Shown: positions 1-9,209, numbered from the stretch's first letter. The stretch: DNA of 39,744 nucleotides from an uncultured Lachnospiraceae bacterium (GCA_910583895.1 CAJTYJ010000034.1:1-39744), one strand, 5' to 3'. Notes: generated by a model not told the origin, from the letters alone. Numbers and translations: made by a program.

Positions 1-2
1 GG

Positions 3-713
3 ACCTGTCTGGCACCGTGGAATTCGCTTGCAGTCGGCCTGGCGCCGGCAGATGTATGCCAGCAGGTGAACGCAGGAGAGACTACATTCACTGATGAATA
101 CAGAGAAGTGGCGGAGAAGATCCAGACACTTGTAAGTTATGGAGAGGACGGGCCTTTTGCCTACGGTTATAACGATGCGTGTACAGCGTTTGCCAACGGA
201 GAGTCTGCCATGTTCGCCATCGGAAGTTATGCAGTGCCTCAGATCAAATCGGTGAATCCGGATATGGATATTGATTCCTTCGTGACACCGGGAAGCAGCG
301 ATCCGGAAGGTCAGATCCTGAACTCCGGCGTGGACCTGCAGTTCTGCGTGACGAAAGCCTGCGAGGACGAAGGAAAGAAAGAGGCGGCCTATGAAGTACT
401 GAACTTCCTGCTGGCCGATGAGAACCTGCAGATGTATCTGGATGATCAGAGTGCGGTTCCGTGTAAATCCGGAAACTTTACGCTGGCACCCAATCTGGAC
501 GGTATGACAGAATATATTACCGAAGGAAAGATCGCGGACTATCAGGATCACTATTATCCGTCCGAGATGGCAGTAGATGCACAGATCCAGACTTTCCTGA
601 TCGAGCAGGATGTGGACGCATTCCTTACAAAATTTGATTCCGACTGGGTGCGGTACAACCGCGATATCATCCAGATGGTAAAAGACTATAACGCGCAGAA
701 TGGCAATCAGTAG
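3..713 (+). CDS. Sugar ABC transporter solute-binding protein, C-terminal part
   Basis: This is the C-terminal 236 codons of an extracellular solute-binding protein (family 1); the reading frame is open to the left edge, so the signal peptide and N-terminal lobe lie outside the window. The visible part has the usual helical C-lobe: a stretch describing a repeatedly sampled sugar-binding lobe (GESAMFAIGSYAVPQIK), then helices ending in DWVRYNRDIIQMVKDYNAQ. The family captures oligosaccharides outside the membrane and hands them to the two permeases encoded directly downstream. The gap to the first permease is 20 bp, with a GAGAGGAGTGAG ribosome site, so they are co-transcribed. Substrate is inferred from the alpha-galactosidase next door: raffinose, melibiose or similar alpha-galactosides. 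The GTG at 66 is an internal codon, not the start. Confidence 0.9.
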   Translation, partial: TCLAPWNSLAVGLAPADVCQQVNAGETTFTDEYREVAEKIQTLVSYGEDGPFAYGYNDACTAFANGESAMFAIGSYAVPQIKSVNPDMDIDSFVTPGSSDPEGQILNSGVDLQFCVTKACEDEGKKEAAYEVLNFLLADENLQMYLDDQSAVPCKSGNFTLAPNLDGMTEYITEGKIADYQDHYYPSEMAVDAQIQTFLIEQDVDAFLTKFDSDWVRYNRDIIQMVKDYNAQNGNQ

Positions 714-733
714 AGGGAGAGGAGTGAGAAGAC

Positions 734-1585
734 ATGAAACATGCAAATGACAGAAAAAGAACATTTCTGCTGATGACGATTCCTGTTGTCGCACTGTTCT
801 TTGCTTTTAATACCCTGCCTTTGATCAAGGGTGTGATGTACAGCTTCACGAACTTCAGAGGATACGGCACCTATGACTGGGTCGGACTTCGGAACTATAT
901 TGATCTGTTTCAGGACGGACGTGTGGGCAAGTCTTATCTGTTTACCCTGAAGATGGCAGTGGCAGCGACGATCGTGACCAATGTGATCAGCCTGATTCTG
1001 GCGCTGGGATTAAACAGCAAGATCAAGTTCAAAAGCACCTTAAGAGGAATGTATTTTGTCCCGAATATTCTGGGCGCGCTGGTTGTGGGTTATATCTTCA
1101 ACTATTTCTTTACCTACATCATTCCGGCGCTGTTCAATACGACCAGTATCCTTGCAAGCTCTACCTGGGCATGGGTCGGCATCGTGGCGGTCTGTGCATG
1201 GCAGGCGGTGGCCATGAACACCATCATCTACATATCCGGTCTGTCTACGGTACCGGAAGATGTGTATGAGGCGGGTTCCCTGGACGGAGCGACCGGCTGG
1301 GAGCGCTTTAAAAGCCTGACTTTCCCGCTGATCATCCCGTTCTTCAGCATCAACATGGTGCTGTCCGGCAAGAACTTTTTGATGGTGTTTGACCAGATCA
1401 TGGCATTGACCAAAGGCGGTCCGGCACAGAGTACCGAGTCTATCTCCTTCCTGATCTACAACAATGGTATGGCAGGCGGACAGTTCGGTTTCCAGAGTGC
1501 CAACGCGGTTCTATTCTTTGTCATCATCGTGGCATTTTCGGTGGCACAGCTTCAGTTTACAAGCAGTAAGGAGGAGCAGTTATAA
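734..1585 (+). CDS. Sugar ABC transporter permease, MsmF/RafF-type
   Basis: Inner-membrane permease of a CUT1-type carbohydrate importer, 283 residues with six predicted membrane segments, the first at about residues 12-32. The cytoplasmic EAA loop that docks the ATPase is clear at about residues 177-200 (EAGSLDGATGWERFKSLTFP). It forms a heterodimer with the next permease. The start ATG has a GAGTGAGAAG site upstream, and its stop overlaps the next start (TAATG), indicating translational coupling. No ATPase gene is in the operon; CUT1 importers of this group in Firmicutes normally share one MsmK-type ATPase encoded elsewhere. Confidence 0.93.
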   Translation: MKHANDRKRTFLLMTIPVVALFFAFNTLPLIKGVMYSFTNFRGYGTYDWVGLRNYIDLFQDGRVGKSYLFTLKMAVAATIVTNVISLILALGLNSKIKFKSTLRGMYFVPNILGALVVGYIFNYFFTYIIPALFNTTSILASSTWAWVGIVAVCAWQAVAMNTIIYISGLSTVPEDVYEAGSLDGATGWERFKSLTFPLIIPFFSINMVLSGKNFLMVFDQIMALTKGGPAQSTESISFLIYNNGMAGGQFGFQSANAVLFFVIIVAFSVAQLQFTSSKEEQL

Positions 1586-2430
1586 TGAATGATCTGAAAG
1601 TAAAAGAAAGATATAATATGCCTGTTACGATCCTTTTGATTCTTGGGCTGATTACGATTGTCTTTCCGCTCTACATGACCATTGTGATCGCGTTCAAGCA
1701 GCCGTCAGAGATGACCAACAGCATCTCGGGGATCCTTTCTCTGCCGAAGACCTGGAGCTTTTCCAACTTCGCAGAGGCCATGCGTGTGACTGATTTCTGG
1801 AACTCCCTTCGGAACAGCCTTCTGATCACAGGCGTGACGGTGATTCTGTCGGTGGTTCTGCATTCCATGGTCGGTTATGCCATCGGAAGAAACAAAGCGA
1901 AAAGCAAATGGTACAATCTGGTGTATCTGTATATTGTCAGCGGTATGTTTGTGCCTTTCGCAATCCTGATGATGCCTCTGGTTAAGCAGACCTCACAGTG
2001 GGGTATTGCAAATATCTTCGGTGTTATCATCTGCTATGTGGTATTTTACATGCCCATGAACCTGATGCTGTATTCGGGCTACCTGGTAAATATTCCGGTG
2101 GCTTTGGAGGAGGCAGCCCGGGTGGACGGCGCAACTACATGGACAACATACTGGAAGATTATCTTCCCGATCATGAAACCCATGCATGCGACGGTAGCAG
2201 TCATCACGGCTCTGAGTGTGTGGAACGATGTGATGACTCCCCTGGTCATCATGTCCGGAAGCGGAATGAATACGCTGCCGCTGGCTCAGATGTCTTTCCA
2301 GACGCAGTTCGGTACCAATTATAACCTTGCATTTGCATCTTACCTGCTGGCACTTCTGCCGCTTCTGGTCTTCTACATCATCTGTCAGAAGCAGATTCTG
2401 AACGGCGTTGTGAACGGTGCAGTGAAATAA
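1585..2430 (+). CDS. Sugar ABC transporter permease, MsmG/RafG-type
   Basis: Second permease of the importer, 281 residues with six membrane segments and an EAA loop at about residues 173-196 (EEAARVDGATTWTTYWKIIFP). The C-terminus ends in the hydrophobic segment plus KQILNGVVNGAVK typical of MalG-like subunits. It starts on the last base of the preceding stop codon. Two hairpins follow before the alpha-galactosidase gene, so transporter and hydrolase expression are probably not strictly equal. The alpha-galactoside substrate is inferred from the neighbours. Confidence 0.93.
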   Translation: MNDLKVKERYNMPVTILLILGLITIVFPLYMTIVIAFKQPSEMTNSISGILSLPKTWSFSNFAEAMRVTDFWNSLRNSLLITGVTVILSVVLHSMVGYAIGRNKAKSKWYNLVYLYIVSGMFVPFAILMMPLVKQTSQWGIANIFGVIICYVVFYMPMNLMLYSGYLVNIPVALEEAARVDGATTWTTYWKIIFPIMKPMHATVAVITALSVWNDVMTPLVIMSGSGMNTLPLAQMSFQTQFGTNYNLAFASYLLALLPLLVFYIICQKQILNGVVNGAVK

Positions 2431-2432
2431 TC

Positions 2433-2544
2433 GTTACTGGCTGCAAAAAAAACAGTAACAGGTCCTCAGCAGTATAATCAACGAAGGCAGACATTCTGGC
2501 CATGCATAGACCCCAAAACTGTGCATGGCCGAATCTGCCGTTTT
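2433..2544 (+). terminator. Two hairpins between transporter and alpha-galactosidase genes
   Basis: Just after the permease stop, GTTACTG (2433-2439) pairs with CAGTAAC (2453-2459), without a T-run. A second, longer hairpin spans 2486-2539: GGCAGA...GGCCATGCATAG pairs with CTGTGCATGGCC...TCTGCC around a nine-base loop and is followed by GTTTTG. The second has the shape of an intrinsic terminator, probably a leaky one that lowers hydrolase expression relative to transport, as no clear new promoter is seen before 2591. Confidence 0.7.
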
Positions 2545-2590
2545 GTATAGAGAACGGGCCGGTCTGCCGGTCCAATTATCAGGAGGCAAC

Positions 2591-4777
2591 ATGAGTATTA
2601 TTTTTTCTGAAAAAGATAACACTTTCATATTGCACACAAAGGATACAACCTATCAGATGAAGGTGGATCGCTATGGATTTCTTCTGCATCTCTACTATGG
2701 GCGCAGAACAGAGGGGAATATGGAATACCTTCTGCGTTATGCCGACCGGGGCTTTTCAGGAAACCCATATGATGCGGGAACAGACCGGACCTATTCCATG
2801 GATGCGCTCCCCCAGGAGCTGCCCTGTCAGGGAACGGGCGATTACAGAAGCCCGGCAGTGATAGTAAAGAACACGGACGGCTCTTATGGATGTGATTTCC
2901 GTTATCGCGGCCACCAGATTCGGGAAGGAAAGTATCATATAGAAGGCCTTCCGGCAGTTTATGCCGATGAGGGCAGAGGAGAGACGCTTGAGATCCATTT
3001 GGAAGACCCGGTGACAAAAGTGCAGATTACGCTTTTATATGGGGTGTTGTCGGATCTGGACATTATTACCAGGAGTGCTCGCATCAGGAACTCGGGCGGA
3101 GGAAAAATCTATCTGGAGAAGGTGCAGGCGGCCTGTCTGGACTGGCTGTATGGGGAATACGATTTGATCAGTTTCTACGGACGCCATGCAATGGAGCGGA
3201 ATGTTCAGAGGATTCCGGTGGCACATGGGGCGCATGTCATCGGAAGCCGAAGGGGCACTTCCAGCCATCAGTACAACCCCATGATGATTCTTGCGGGACA
3301 TGAGACCACGGAGGATGCAGGAAGCTGCTATGCCATGTCTTTTGTGTACAGCGGGGGGTTCAAAGGTGAAGTGGAGAAAGACCAGTTCAACCAGACCAGG
3401 GCACTTCTGGGTCTGTCAGATGAACTTTTCTCCTATCCGCTGGAGACAGGGGAGGTCTTCCATGTCCCGGAGGTTGTGCTGACATACAGCAGTCAGGGAC
3501 TTTCGAAATTGTCTCATAATCTGCACCGATGTTATCGGGAACATTTGTGCAGAGGAAAATACAAAGATGCCCACCGTCCTGTGCTTTTGAACAGCTGGGA
3601 GGCGTCGTATTTTGACTTTCACGGCGACTCGATCTACGAGCTGGCAAAGCAGGCGGCAGATCTGGGGATCGAGATGCTGGTTATGGATGACGGCTGGTTC
3701 GGAAAGCGGGACGACGACAACAGCGGTCTTGGGGACTGGTTCGTCAACGAACAGAAGCTTGGCGAGTCTCTGGGAAGTCTGGTGGAGCGGATCCGGGCAC
3801 TGGGCCTGAAATTTGGCATCTGGTTAGAGCCGGAATGCGTCAACGAGGACAGCGAACTTTACCGGGAACATCCGGACTGGGTTCTGGCTGTCCCCGGCCG
3901 CAATCCTGTCCGGGCCAGAAATCAACTTGTGCTGGACTTTTCCAGGAAAGAAGTGGTAGACTATATTTACGAGAAGGTATGCAATGTATTGGATCAGGGG
4001 AAGATCGAGTACGTAAAATGGGATATGAACCGAAGTCTGTCGGACTGTTTTTCCAGAAATACGCCGGATCAGGGCAGAGTTTTGCATGACTATGTGCTGG
4101 GACTGTATGATTTTCTGGAGCGTCTGATCGGAAGATATCCGGACCTGCTTTTGGAAGGCTGCAGCGGCGGCGGCGGCCGGTTTGACGCGGGTATGCTTTA
4201 CTATACGCCGCAGATCTGGTGCAGTGACAACACCGATGCACTGGATCGCGTGCGTATTCAGTATGGGACTTCCTTCGGTTATCCGGTTTCTTCCGTGGGT
4301 TCTCATGTGTCGGCGGTGCCCAATCACCAGACCGGACGTCTGACCCCTCTGCGCACCAGAGGAGTCACTGCCATGGCCGGTACCTTCGGGTATGAGCTGG
4401 ATCTTGGAAGTCTGCTGGAAGTGGAGAAGGAGCAGATCCGGGAGCAGATCCGGGAATACCTGCAGCATGAGGATTTGATACGAAATGGACGGTATTACCG
4501 TCTGACGGATCCTTTCCGGGAGGAAGCCGGTGCCTGGGAGTTTGTCTCAGAGGATGGCCGGGAAGTCTTAGTTGGCGCGGTGATGCAGGAGATTCACGGG
4601 AATATGACCGTGACGTATCTTAGGCTGAAGGGACTGAATCCGGGACAATGGTATCAGGAGCAGAAAAGCGGGGATATCTTCGCATCGGATGCGCTGATGG
4701 AAGCGGGGATCCCGCTGCCGGAACAAAGCGGCGAATACCGGGCATATCAGATGTATTTTAAGATGGTGGAGGCATAA
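2591..4777 (+). CDS. aga: Alpha-galactosidase, GH36
   Basis: Cytoplasmic retaining alpha-galactosidase of family GH36 (728 residues), which removes terminal alpha-1,6-galactose from raffinose, melibiose or stachyose. The N-terminal beta-sandwich covers about residues 1-320, and the catalytic barrel begins near WEASYFDFHGDS. The nucleophile is in KWDMN (Asp478) and the acid/base in WCSDNTD (Asp546); MDDGWFG and the glycine-rich CSGGGGRFD sugar-binding segment are intact. The start at 2591 is chosen because AGGAGGC precedes it at the right distance and because the nucleophile then falls at 478, as in well-studied Geobacillus GH36 enzymes. An in-frame ATG at 2525 lies inside the upstream terminator hairpin and is unlikely. 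Only two bases separate it from the next gene. Confidence 0.95.
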   Translation: MSIIFSEKDNTFILHTKDTTYQMKVDRYGFLLHLYYGRRTEGNMEYLLRYADRGFSGNPYDAGTDRTYSMDALPQELPCQGTGDYRSPAVIVKNTDGSYGCDFRYRGHQIREGKYHIEGLPAVYADEGRGETLEIHLEDPVTKVQITLLYGVLSDLDIITRSARIRNSGGGKIYLEKVQAACLDWLYGEYDLISFYGRHAMERNVQRIPVAHGAHVIGSRRGTSSHQYNPMMILAGHETTEDAGSCYAMSFVYSGGFKGEVEKDQFNQTRALLGLSDELFSYPLETGEVFHVPEVVLTYSSQGLSKLSHNLHRCYREHLCRGKYKDAHRPVLLNSWEASYFDFHGDSIYELAKQAADLGIEMLVMDDGWFGKRDDDNSGLGDWFVNEQKLGESLGSLVERIRALGLKFGIWLEPECVNEDSELYREHPDWVLAVPGRNPVRARNQLVLDFSRKEVVDYIYEKVCNVLDQGKIEYVKWDMNRSLSDCFSRNTPDQGRVLHDYVLGLYDFLERLIGRYPDLLLEGCSGGGGRFDAGMLYYTPQIWCSDNTDALDRVRIQYGTSFGYPVSSVGSHVSAVPNHQTGRLTPLRTRGVTAMAGTFGYELDLGSLLEVEKEQIREQIREYLQHEDLIRNGRYYRLTDPFREEAGAWEFVSEDGREVLVGAVMQEIHGNMTVTYLRLKGLNPGQWYQEQKSGDIFASDALMEAGIPLPEQSGEYRAYQMYFKMVEA

Positions 4778-4779
4778 AG

Positions 4780-6609
4780 ATGAAGACAGTATTTCAGGAG
4801 CGTTTAAAGAGACATCATGACGAGCTTCGATGGCTTTATATGGAGTTGTACGACAACAGCGATATGTTTGCAGAGCTGTGTGATCAGATGTATACCTATG
4901 CACAGCAGCGGGATGCGCAGCTTGTGGCTTTGGATCAGGAGCGGGAGAAGGATCCCCAGTGGTTCCGGGGAAACGATATGCTGGGCATGATGCTGTATAT
5001 TGATAACTTTGCAGGGAATCTGAAGGGCGTGCAGAAAAAGCTGGATTATCTGTCCTCCTGTAATGTGAACTGTATTCATTTGATGCCTTTTTTGGAATCT
5101 CCCAAAGGCCGCTCGGACGGCGGCTATGCGGTAGCGGATTTCCGGAAGGTACAGCCGGAGCTTGGGACGATGGAAGATTTGTCCGCACTGGCAAAAGAGT
5201 GCCATAAGAAGAAGATCAATCTTTGCATGGACTTTGTCATGAATCATACTTCAGAGGATCATGAGTGGGCAAAGAAGGCGAGAGAAGGAGACGGAGAGTA
5301 TATGAGCCGTTACTTCTTCTACAAGGATCCGTCCATTCCAAGGGAGTATGACCGGACGGTGCCCCAGGTATTTCCAACCACGGCTCCGGGGAATTTTACC
5401 TATCTGGATGAGATGGGATACTATGTGATGACCACTTTCTATCCCTACCAGTGGGATCTGAATTACCAGAATCCCCGGGTGTTCAATGAGATGATGTACA
5501 ATTTCCTGTACCTTGCCAACCAGGGAATGGATATCATCCGGATTGATGCAGTGCCTTATATATGGAAGCAGCTTGGCACCAAATGCCGGAATCTGCTGCA
5601 GGTACATACCATTGTGCGCATGATGCGCATGATCTGTGAGATCGTGTGTCCGGGTGTTCTGCTTCTGGGAGAAGTTGTCATGGAGCCGGAGAAGGTGGTG
5701 CCGTATTTTGGAACAGTGGAAAAACCGGAGTGCCATATGCTTTATAACGTGACAACCATGGCGACAACCTGGCACAGTGTGGCGACCCGGGATGTGCGGC
5801 TTTTGAAAAAACAGATGGATATCGTGAACGGGCTGCCAAAGGATTATCTGTTCCTGAATTATCTGCGCTGCCATGATGACATCGGCTGGGGGTTAGACTA
5901 CGATACCCTGGGAATCTGGGGTATGAAAGAGGTGGACCACAAGCGGTTTTTGAACCAGTATTTTACCGGGCGGTTCGAGGGCAGTGAGAGCAGAGGAGAG
6001 CTGTACAACGATGATCCGGTGACACAGGACGCCCGCTTCTGCGGGACCACAGCGTCTATGTGCGGTGTGGAGAGTGCTCTTTATGAGAAGGATGAAGAGA
6101 AGCTTTTGGCCGCGGTCAGACAGGATCTGATGCTGCATGCCTATATGCTGACCCAGTCCGGAATCCCCATGCTGTACAGCGGTGATGAGATCGGGCAGGT
6201 GAACGACTATACATACAAAGAGGATGCGGCGAAAAAAGAGGATTCCAGGTATCTTCACCGTGGGAAATTCCCCTGGTATCTGGCTGCAAAGAACAAGGAG
6301 AAGGGTACTTTGCAGGAGCAGATTTTTACAGGGCTTTCCAAACTGGAGCAGATCCGGAAAAAACGCAGGGTTTTCCGAAGCGATGCCGCAGTCTATACAT
6401 ATGATGTGAAAGACGATTCCATCCTGTGTATCCTTCGGGAGAACGAAGAGGAGCGTTTCCTTGGAATTTTTAACTTCTCTGATGACACGCGGACTGCATG
6501 GATGGAGGAGCCGGGAGCATTTGTCAATCTCTGGACAGGGAAAAAGATCGAGATGGTGAATGTGGAGATCCCAGGCCATGATTTTTTGTGGGTCAGCAAG
6601 AAAAAATAA
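4780..6609 (+). CDS. Amylosucrase-like GH13 sucrose-active enzyme
   Basis: GH13 family enzyme of 609 residues with the amylosucrase/sucrose-hydrolase layout: an alpha-helical N-terminal domain (about 1-70), a TIM barrel, and a C-terminal beta domain. Catalytic residues visible: nucleophile Asp256 in RIDAVPYIWK, acid/base Glu298 in LLLGEVV, and transition-state Asp367 in RCHDDIGWG. The RIDAV.(F/Y)IWK and (R)(S/C)HDDIGW signatures are typical of amylosucrases. It follows the alpha-galactosidase by two bases. Inference: once galactose is removed from raffinose, this enzyme splits the remaining sucrose, making fructose and either glucose or a glucan. Comparable raffinose operons (msm) use a sucrose phosphorylase here. 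Hydrolase versus glucan-synthase activity cannot be told by eye. Confidence 0.85.
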   Translation: MKTVFQERLKRHHDELRWLYMELYDNSDMFAELCDQMYTYAQQRDAQLVALDQEREKDPQWFRGNDMLGMMLYIDNFAGNLKGVQKKLDYLSSCNVNCIHLMPFLESPKGRSDGGYAVADFRKVQPELGTMEDLSALAKECHKKKINLCMDFVMNHTSEDHEWAKKAREGDGEYMSRYFFYKDPSIPREYDRTVPQVFPTTAPGNFTYLDEMGYYVMTTFYPYQWDLNYQNPRVFNEMMYNFLYLANQGMDIIRIDAVPYIWKQLGTKCRNLLQVHTIVRMMRMICEIVCPGVLLLGEVVMEPEKVVPYFGTVEKPECHMLYNVTTMATTWHSVATRDVRLLKKQMDIVNGLPKDYLFLNYLRCHDDIGWGLDYDTLGIWGMKEVDHKRFLNQYFTGRFEGSESRGELYNDDPVTQDARFCGTTASMCGVESALYEKDEEKLLAAVRQDLMLHAYMLTQSGIPMLYSGDEIGQVNDYTYKEDAAKKEDSRYLHRGKFPWYLAAKNKEKGTLQEQIFTGLSKLEQIRKKRRVFRSDAAVYTYDVKDDSILCILRENEEERFLGIFNFSDDTRTAWMEEPGAFVNLWTGKKIEMVNVEIPGHDFLWVSKKK

Positions 6610-6617
6610 AGGATGAT

Positions 6618-6657
6618 AAAAAAGCAAAAGACGGTTCACAGGTCTTTTGCTTTTTTC
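6618..6657 (+). terminator. Intrinsic terminator of the sugar operon
   Basis: A perfect 15-base inverted repeat, AAAAAAGCAAAAGAC (6618-6632) with its complement at 6642-6656, ends in six T. It closes the sugar operon. It also rules out the in-frame ATG at 6613 as the start of the protease that follows. Confidence 0.92.
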
Positions 6658-6693
6658 ATATCTATAAAAGAAGCGATGGTTTGGAGCGGCTCT

Positions 6694-8397
6694 ATGGATT
6701 GTAAAGAAGCAATATTATCAGATGATTATCTGGATTTTATATGGAAAATAGATGTACGGTCAAGCGGACAGACTGAACATCCGTTTGGGATATGCACGCA
6801 GTATATCAACCGGAATTTCAGTGTCTTTTACAGAAGCAGGGACGAGGTTCTAAGGGACACAGAAAATGTTCCGATCGGAGATTATGCCGTTCCGAATTGC
6901 CATACCCAGATGGATACCGAAAGTCTGGAATATACCAGAATCCTGCCGATTCAGAATCAGCCTGCGCTGAGCCTGCGCGGAAGCGGGGTTTTGATCGGAT
7001 TTCTGGACTCCGGGATTGCTTTGGACGCTCCGGTGTTTCAGACCCGGGAGGGAAAGACCAGAGTGATCGGACTCTGGGACCAGACGGATCAGAGCGGAAC
7101 TCCGCCGGAGGGATTTCTTTACGGAAGTGCTTACTCACAGGAAGAGATCGATGGCTTTTTGGAAGAAAGAAAAACACCGCTTCCGGGAGCGGATCCCAAC
7201 GGGCACGGCACAAAGGTGGCGTCCATTGCAGCCGGATCCCAGGTGGAGAGTGAAAATTTTATCGGAGCTGCACCGGAGGCCTCCATTGCGTTTGTAAAAC
7301 TAAAACAGGCAAAGCCCTTTATCCGGCAGCTGCAGGAGATCCCAAAGGACAGCATCGCCTATCAGGAGACGGATATGATGCTGGCGATCCGCTATCTGGA
7401 TCTGCTGGCCTTTGAAAAAAATCTTCCGCTGATCATCTGCATTGCGCTTGGAAGCAATTCCGGAGGTCATACGGGAAACACGGCGCTTGGACAGTATCTG
7501 GATGATTTTGGAAACCGGGCAGGCAGGGCCGTGGTGGTGGCTGCCGGAAATGAGGGCAATAAAGGCCATCATTTTTTCGGCGTGGTTCCGAAAAATCCGG
7601 GTTATCTGGATGTGGAACTCCGGGTGGGGGAGCAGGAGAAAGGATTCCAGCTGAATCTGTGGGGCAATGCACCAGGAATGTTCGCGGCAGAGGTGACTTC
7701 TCCGTCGGGAGAACAGGTACCACGGATTTTCCCAAGGATTCTGGAACAGCAGCGGTTTGATTTTGTGTTTGAAAGTACGATACTGGATGTACAGTATGAA
7801 TTGTCGGAGGTGGTGTCAGGGGACGAACGGTTATTGATGTCTTTTCGTGATCCCACGCCCGGTATCTGGAGGCTTCGGATCTTTTCTTCCGGTGACCTGG
7901 AAAACAGCTTTCATATCTGGCTTCCGGTGACCGGTTTCATCAGCGACGGGACCTATTTTCTTCGGCCGGATCCGGATACAACGACGACAGACCCGGGCAA
8001 TACCCTCAGGGTGCTGACGGTGGCGGGTTATGAGGGCAGTACGGAGAGTGTGTGGATGGATTCCAGCCGGGGAAAAACCCGGAGTGCGAATCAGAAGCCG
8101 GATATCACGGCTCCCGCCGTGAATGTATCGGCTATCGACCGTTTTGGACGGGGCAGTACGCTGACCGGAACCAGTGCGGCGGCAGCTTTGACCGCCGGGG
8201 CAGCGGTGCTTTTGATGGAATGGGGGATCGTAAAAGGGAATGTGCCAACCATGGACGGTTCTGCCGTACAGCGTTTCCTGATCCGGGGAGCCAGAAGGCC
8301 TGGAACATACAGCTATCCAAATAAAATCTGGGGATTTGGCTTACTGGATCTCTACGGCAGTTTTCGAGCCATGCGGGGGATACGGGAATCCTTTTGA
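6694..8397 (+). CDS. S8 (subtilisin-like) peptidase, Csp-like
   Basis: Subtilase of 567 residues with a complete catalytic triad: Asp105 in GFLDSGI, His171 in PNGHGTKVAS and Ser494 in GTSAAAALT. The roughly 320 residues between His and Ser hold an inserted beta-rich domain, the layout of the clostridial Csp proteases that activate the cortex-lytic pre-enzyme SleC during spore germination. The N-terminal 80-90 residues (starting MDCKEAILSDDYLDF) look like a prodomain. No signal peptide is seen. The start at 6694 has GGAG eight bases upstream; the earlier in-frame ATG at 6676 has a weaker site, and 6613 lies in a terminator. It is monocistronic, with terminators on both sides. A role in germination is inferred from the family only. 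Confidence 0.85.
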   Translation: MDCKEAILSDDYLDFIWKIDVRSSGQTEHPFGICTQYINRNFSVFYRSRDEVLRDTENVPIGDYAVPNCHTQMDTESLEYTRILPIQNQPALSLRGSGVLIGFLDSGIALDAPVFQTREGKTRVIGLWDQTDQSGTPPEGFLYGSAYSQEEIDGFLEERKTPLPGADPNGHGTKVASIAAGSQVESENFIGAAPEASIAFVKLKQAKPFIRQLQEIPKDSIAYQETDMMLAIRYLDLLAFEKNLPLIICIALGSNSGGHTGNTALGQYLDDFGNRAGRAVVVAAGNEGNKGHHFFGVVPKNPGYLDVELRVGEQEKGFQLNLWGNAPGMFAAEVTSPSGEQVPRIFPRILEQQRFDFVFESTILDVQYELSEVVSGDERLLMSFRDPTPGIWRLRIFSSGDLENSFHIWLPVTGFISDGTYFLRPDPDTTTTDPGNTLRVLTVAGYEGSTESVWMDSSRGKTRSANQKPDITAPAVNVSAIDRFGRGSTLTGTSAAAALTAGAAVLLMEWGIVKGNVPTMDGSAVQRFLIRGARRPGTYSYPNKIWGFGLLDLYGSFRAMRGIRESF

Positions 8398-8417
8398 AAG
8401 ACCTGGTTCAGGTCTTT
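8397..8417 (+). terminator. Terminator after the S8 peptidase
   Basis: Perfect nine-base stem AAAGACCTG / CAGGTCTTT with a three-base loop, starting on the last base of the stop codon. The T-rich tail merges with the -35 region of the next promoter, so one gene's end is packed against the next gene's start. Confidence 0.75.
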
Positions 8418-8418
8418 G

Positions 8419-8447
8419 TTTACAGGCCTCTCTTCTTCTGGTATGAT
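8419..8447 (+). promoter_or_regulatory. Sigma-A promoter of the Crp/Fnr regulator gene
   Basis: TTTACA (8419-8424), a 17-base spacer, then TATGAT (8442-8447). It sits 53 bp before the chosen start at 8500, which supports that start over upstream in-frame codons that overlap the promoter. Confidence 0.8.
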
Positions 8448-8499
8448 GAATCAGAAAGGCAGATGGATCAGGCCGGAAGAATTTCTGGAGGTAAAAAAC

Positions 8500-9183
8500 A
8501 TGGCGGACGAAAGAGAACAGAAAGCCAGAGAGATGGAGCTGCTTTCCGGGCTTCCATTCTGGGAGCACCTGGAAGAATCCCAGAAAGAATACATCATACA
8601 TCATACGATGGTTCATCATTATGAAAAGGGCAGTACGATCTATAGCAGCGGGAGTATGTGTCTTGGTATGACCTGTGTATTAAAAGGCAGCATTCGGGTA
8701 TATCTGCTCTCCGAAGAGGGACGGGAGATCACGCTTTTTCGTCTGGAGCAGGGAGATCCCTGTGTGCTGTCTGCCGCCTGTGTGGTCAGCCAGATCACCT
8801 TTGATACCCATATGACGGCAGAACAGGACTGTGATCTGCTGGTGATCCGTGCGGCGGCGTTTCGTCAGCTTACAGAAGAAAATATCTATGCGAAATGTTT
8901 TGTGTATGAACTGATGACCGCCCGTTTTTCGGATGTGATGTGGACCATGCAGCAGATTCTGTTCGCCGGGCTTGACCGGCGGCTTGCAGGTTTTTTGATT
9001 CGGGAATACGACCGGACCGGAAGCCGGAAGATCCGGATGACCCAGGAGCAGATCGCCCGGCAGATCAATTCTGCCCGGGAAGTGGTGGCAAGAATGCTCC
9101 GGCGTTTTATAGCAGAAAATCTGGTAGAGGTGAGCCGGGGAGTTATCACCCTCCGGGACGTGGAAGGGTTAAGACAGATCTAA
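8500..9183 (+). CDS. Crp/Fnr-family transcriptional regulator
   Basis: Regulator of 227 residues: a cyclic-nucleotide-binding-like beta-roll (about residues 15-125), a dimerisation helix, and a C-terminal winged helix whose recognition helix is in the segment MTQEQIARQINSAREVVARMLRRF. The start at 8500 follows TGGAGG by nine bases. Cysteines are scattered through the sensor domain (near residues 47, 52 and 86-92), but there is no N-terminal Fnr-type Fe-S cluster motif, so the signal sensed is unknown. Directly downstream lies a GTGA-N5-TCAC palindrome of Crp/Fnr operator type and then two thiol-redox genes, suggesting a redox or nitrosative-stress regulon. Confidence 0.88.
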   Translation: MADEREQKAREMELLSGLPFWEHLEESQKEYIIHHTMVHHYEKGSTIYSSGSMCLGMTCVLKGSIRVYLLSEEGREITLFRLEQGDPCVLSAACVVSQITFDTHMTAEQDCDLLVIRAAAFRQLTEENIYAKCFVYELMTARFSDVMWTMQQILFAGLDRRLAGFLIREYDRTGSRKIRMTQEQIARQINSAREVVARMLRRFIAENLVEVSRGVITLRDVEGLRQI

Positions 9184-9196
9184 AAAAGACAGCAGC

Positions 9197-9209
9197 GTGA
9201 TCTGGTCAC
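9197..9209 (+). promoter_or_regulatory. Possible Crp/Fnr-type operator
   Basis: GTGATCTGGTCAC: a perfect GTGA/TCAC inverted repeat with a five-base centre, followed by A. Crp/Fnr-family sites are usually TGTGA-N6-TCACA, so spacing is one base short. It lies between the regulator gene and the redox pair, a sensible place for control by the regulator. It could instead be part of a weak terminator. Confidence 0.4.

Noticed and set aside
2525..2590. Longer alpha-galactosidase starting at ATG 2525
   Set aside because: The ATG lies inside the terminator hairpin and has no ribosome site; AGGAGGC before 2591 and the position of the nucleophile (478) favour the shorter form.
6613..6693. S8 peptidase starting at ATG 6613
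   Set aside because: The first codons would be the sugar-operon terminator hairpin; the protease-like sequence begins at 6694.
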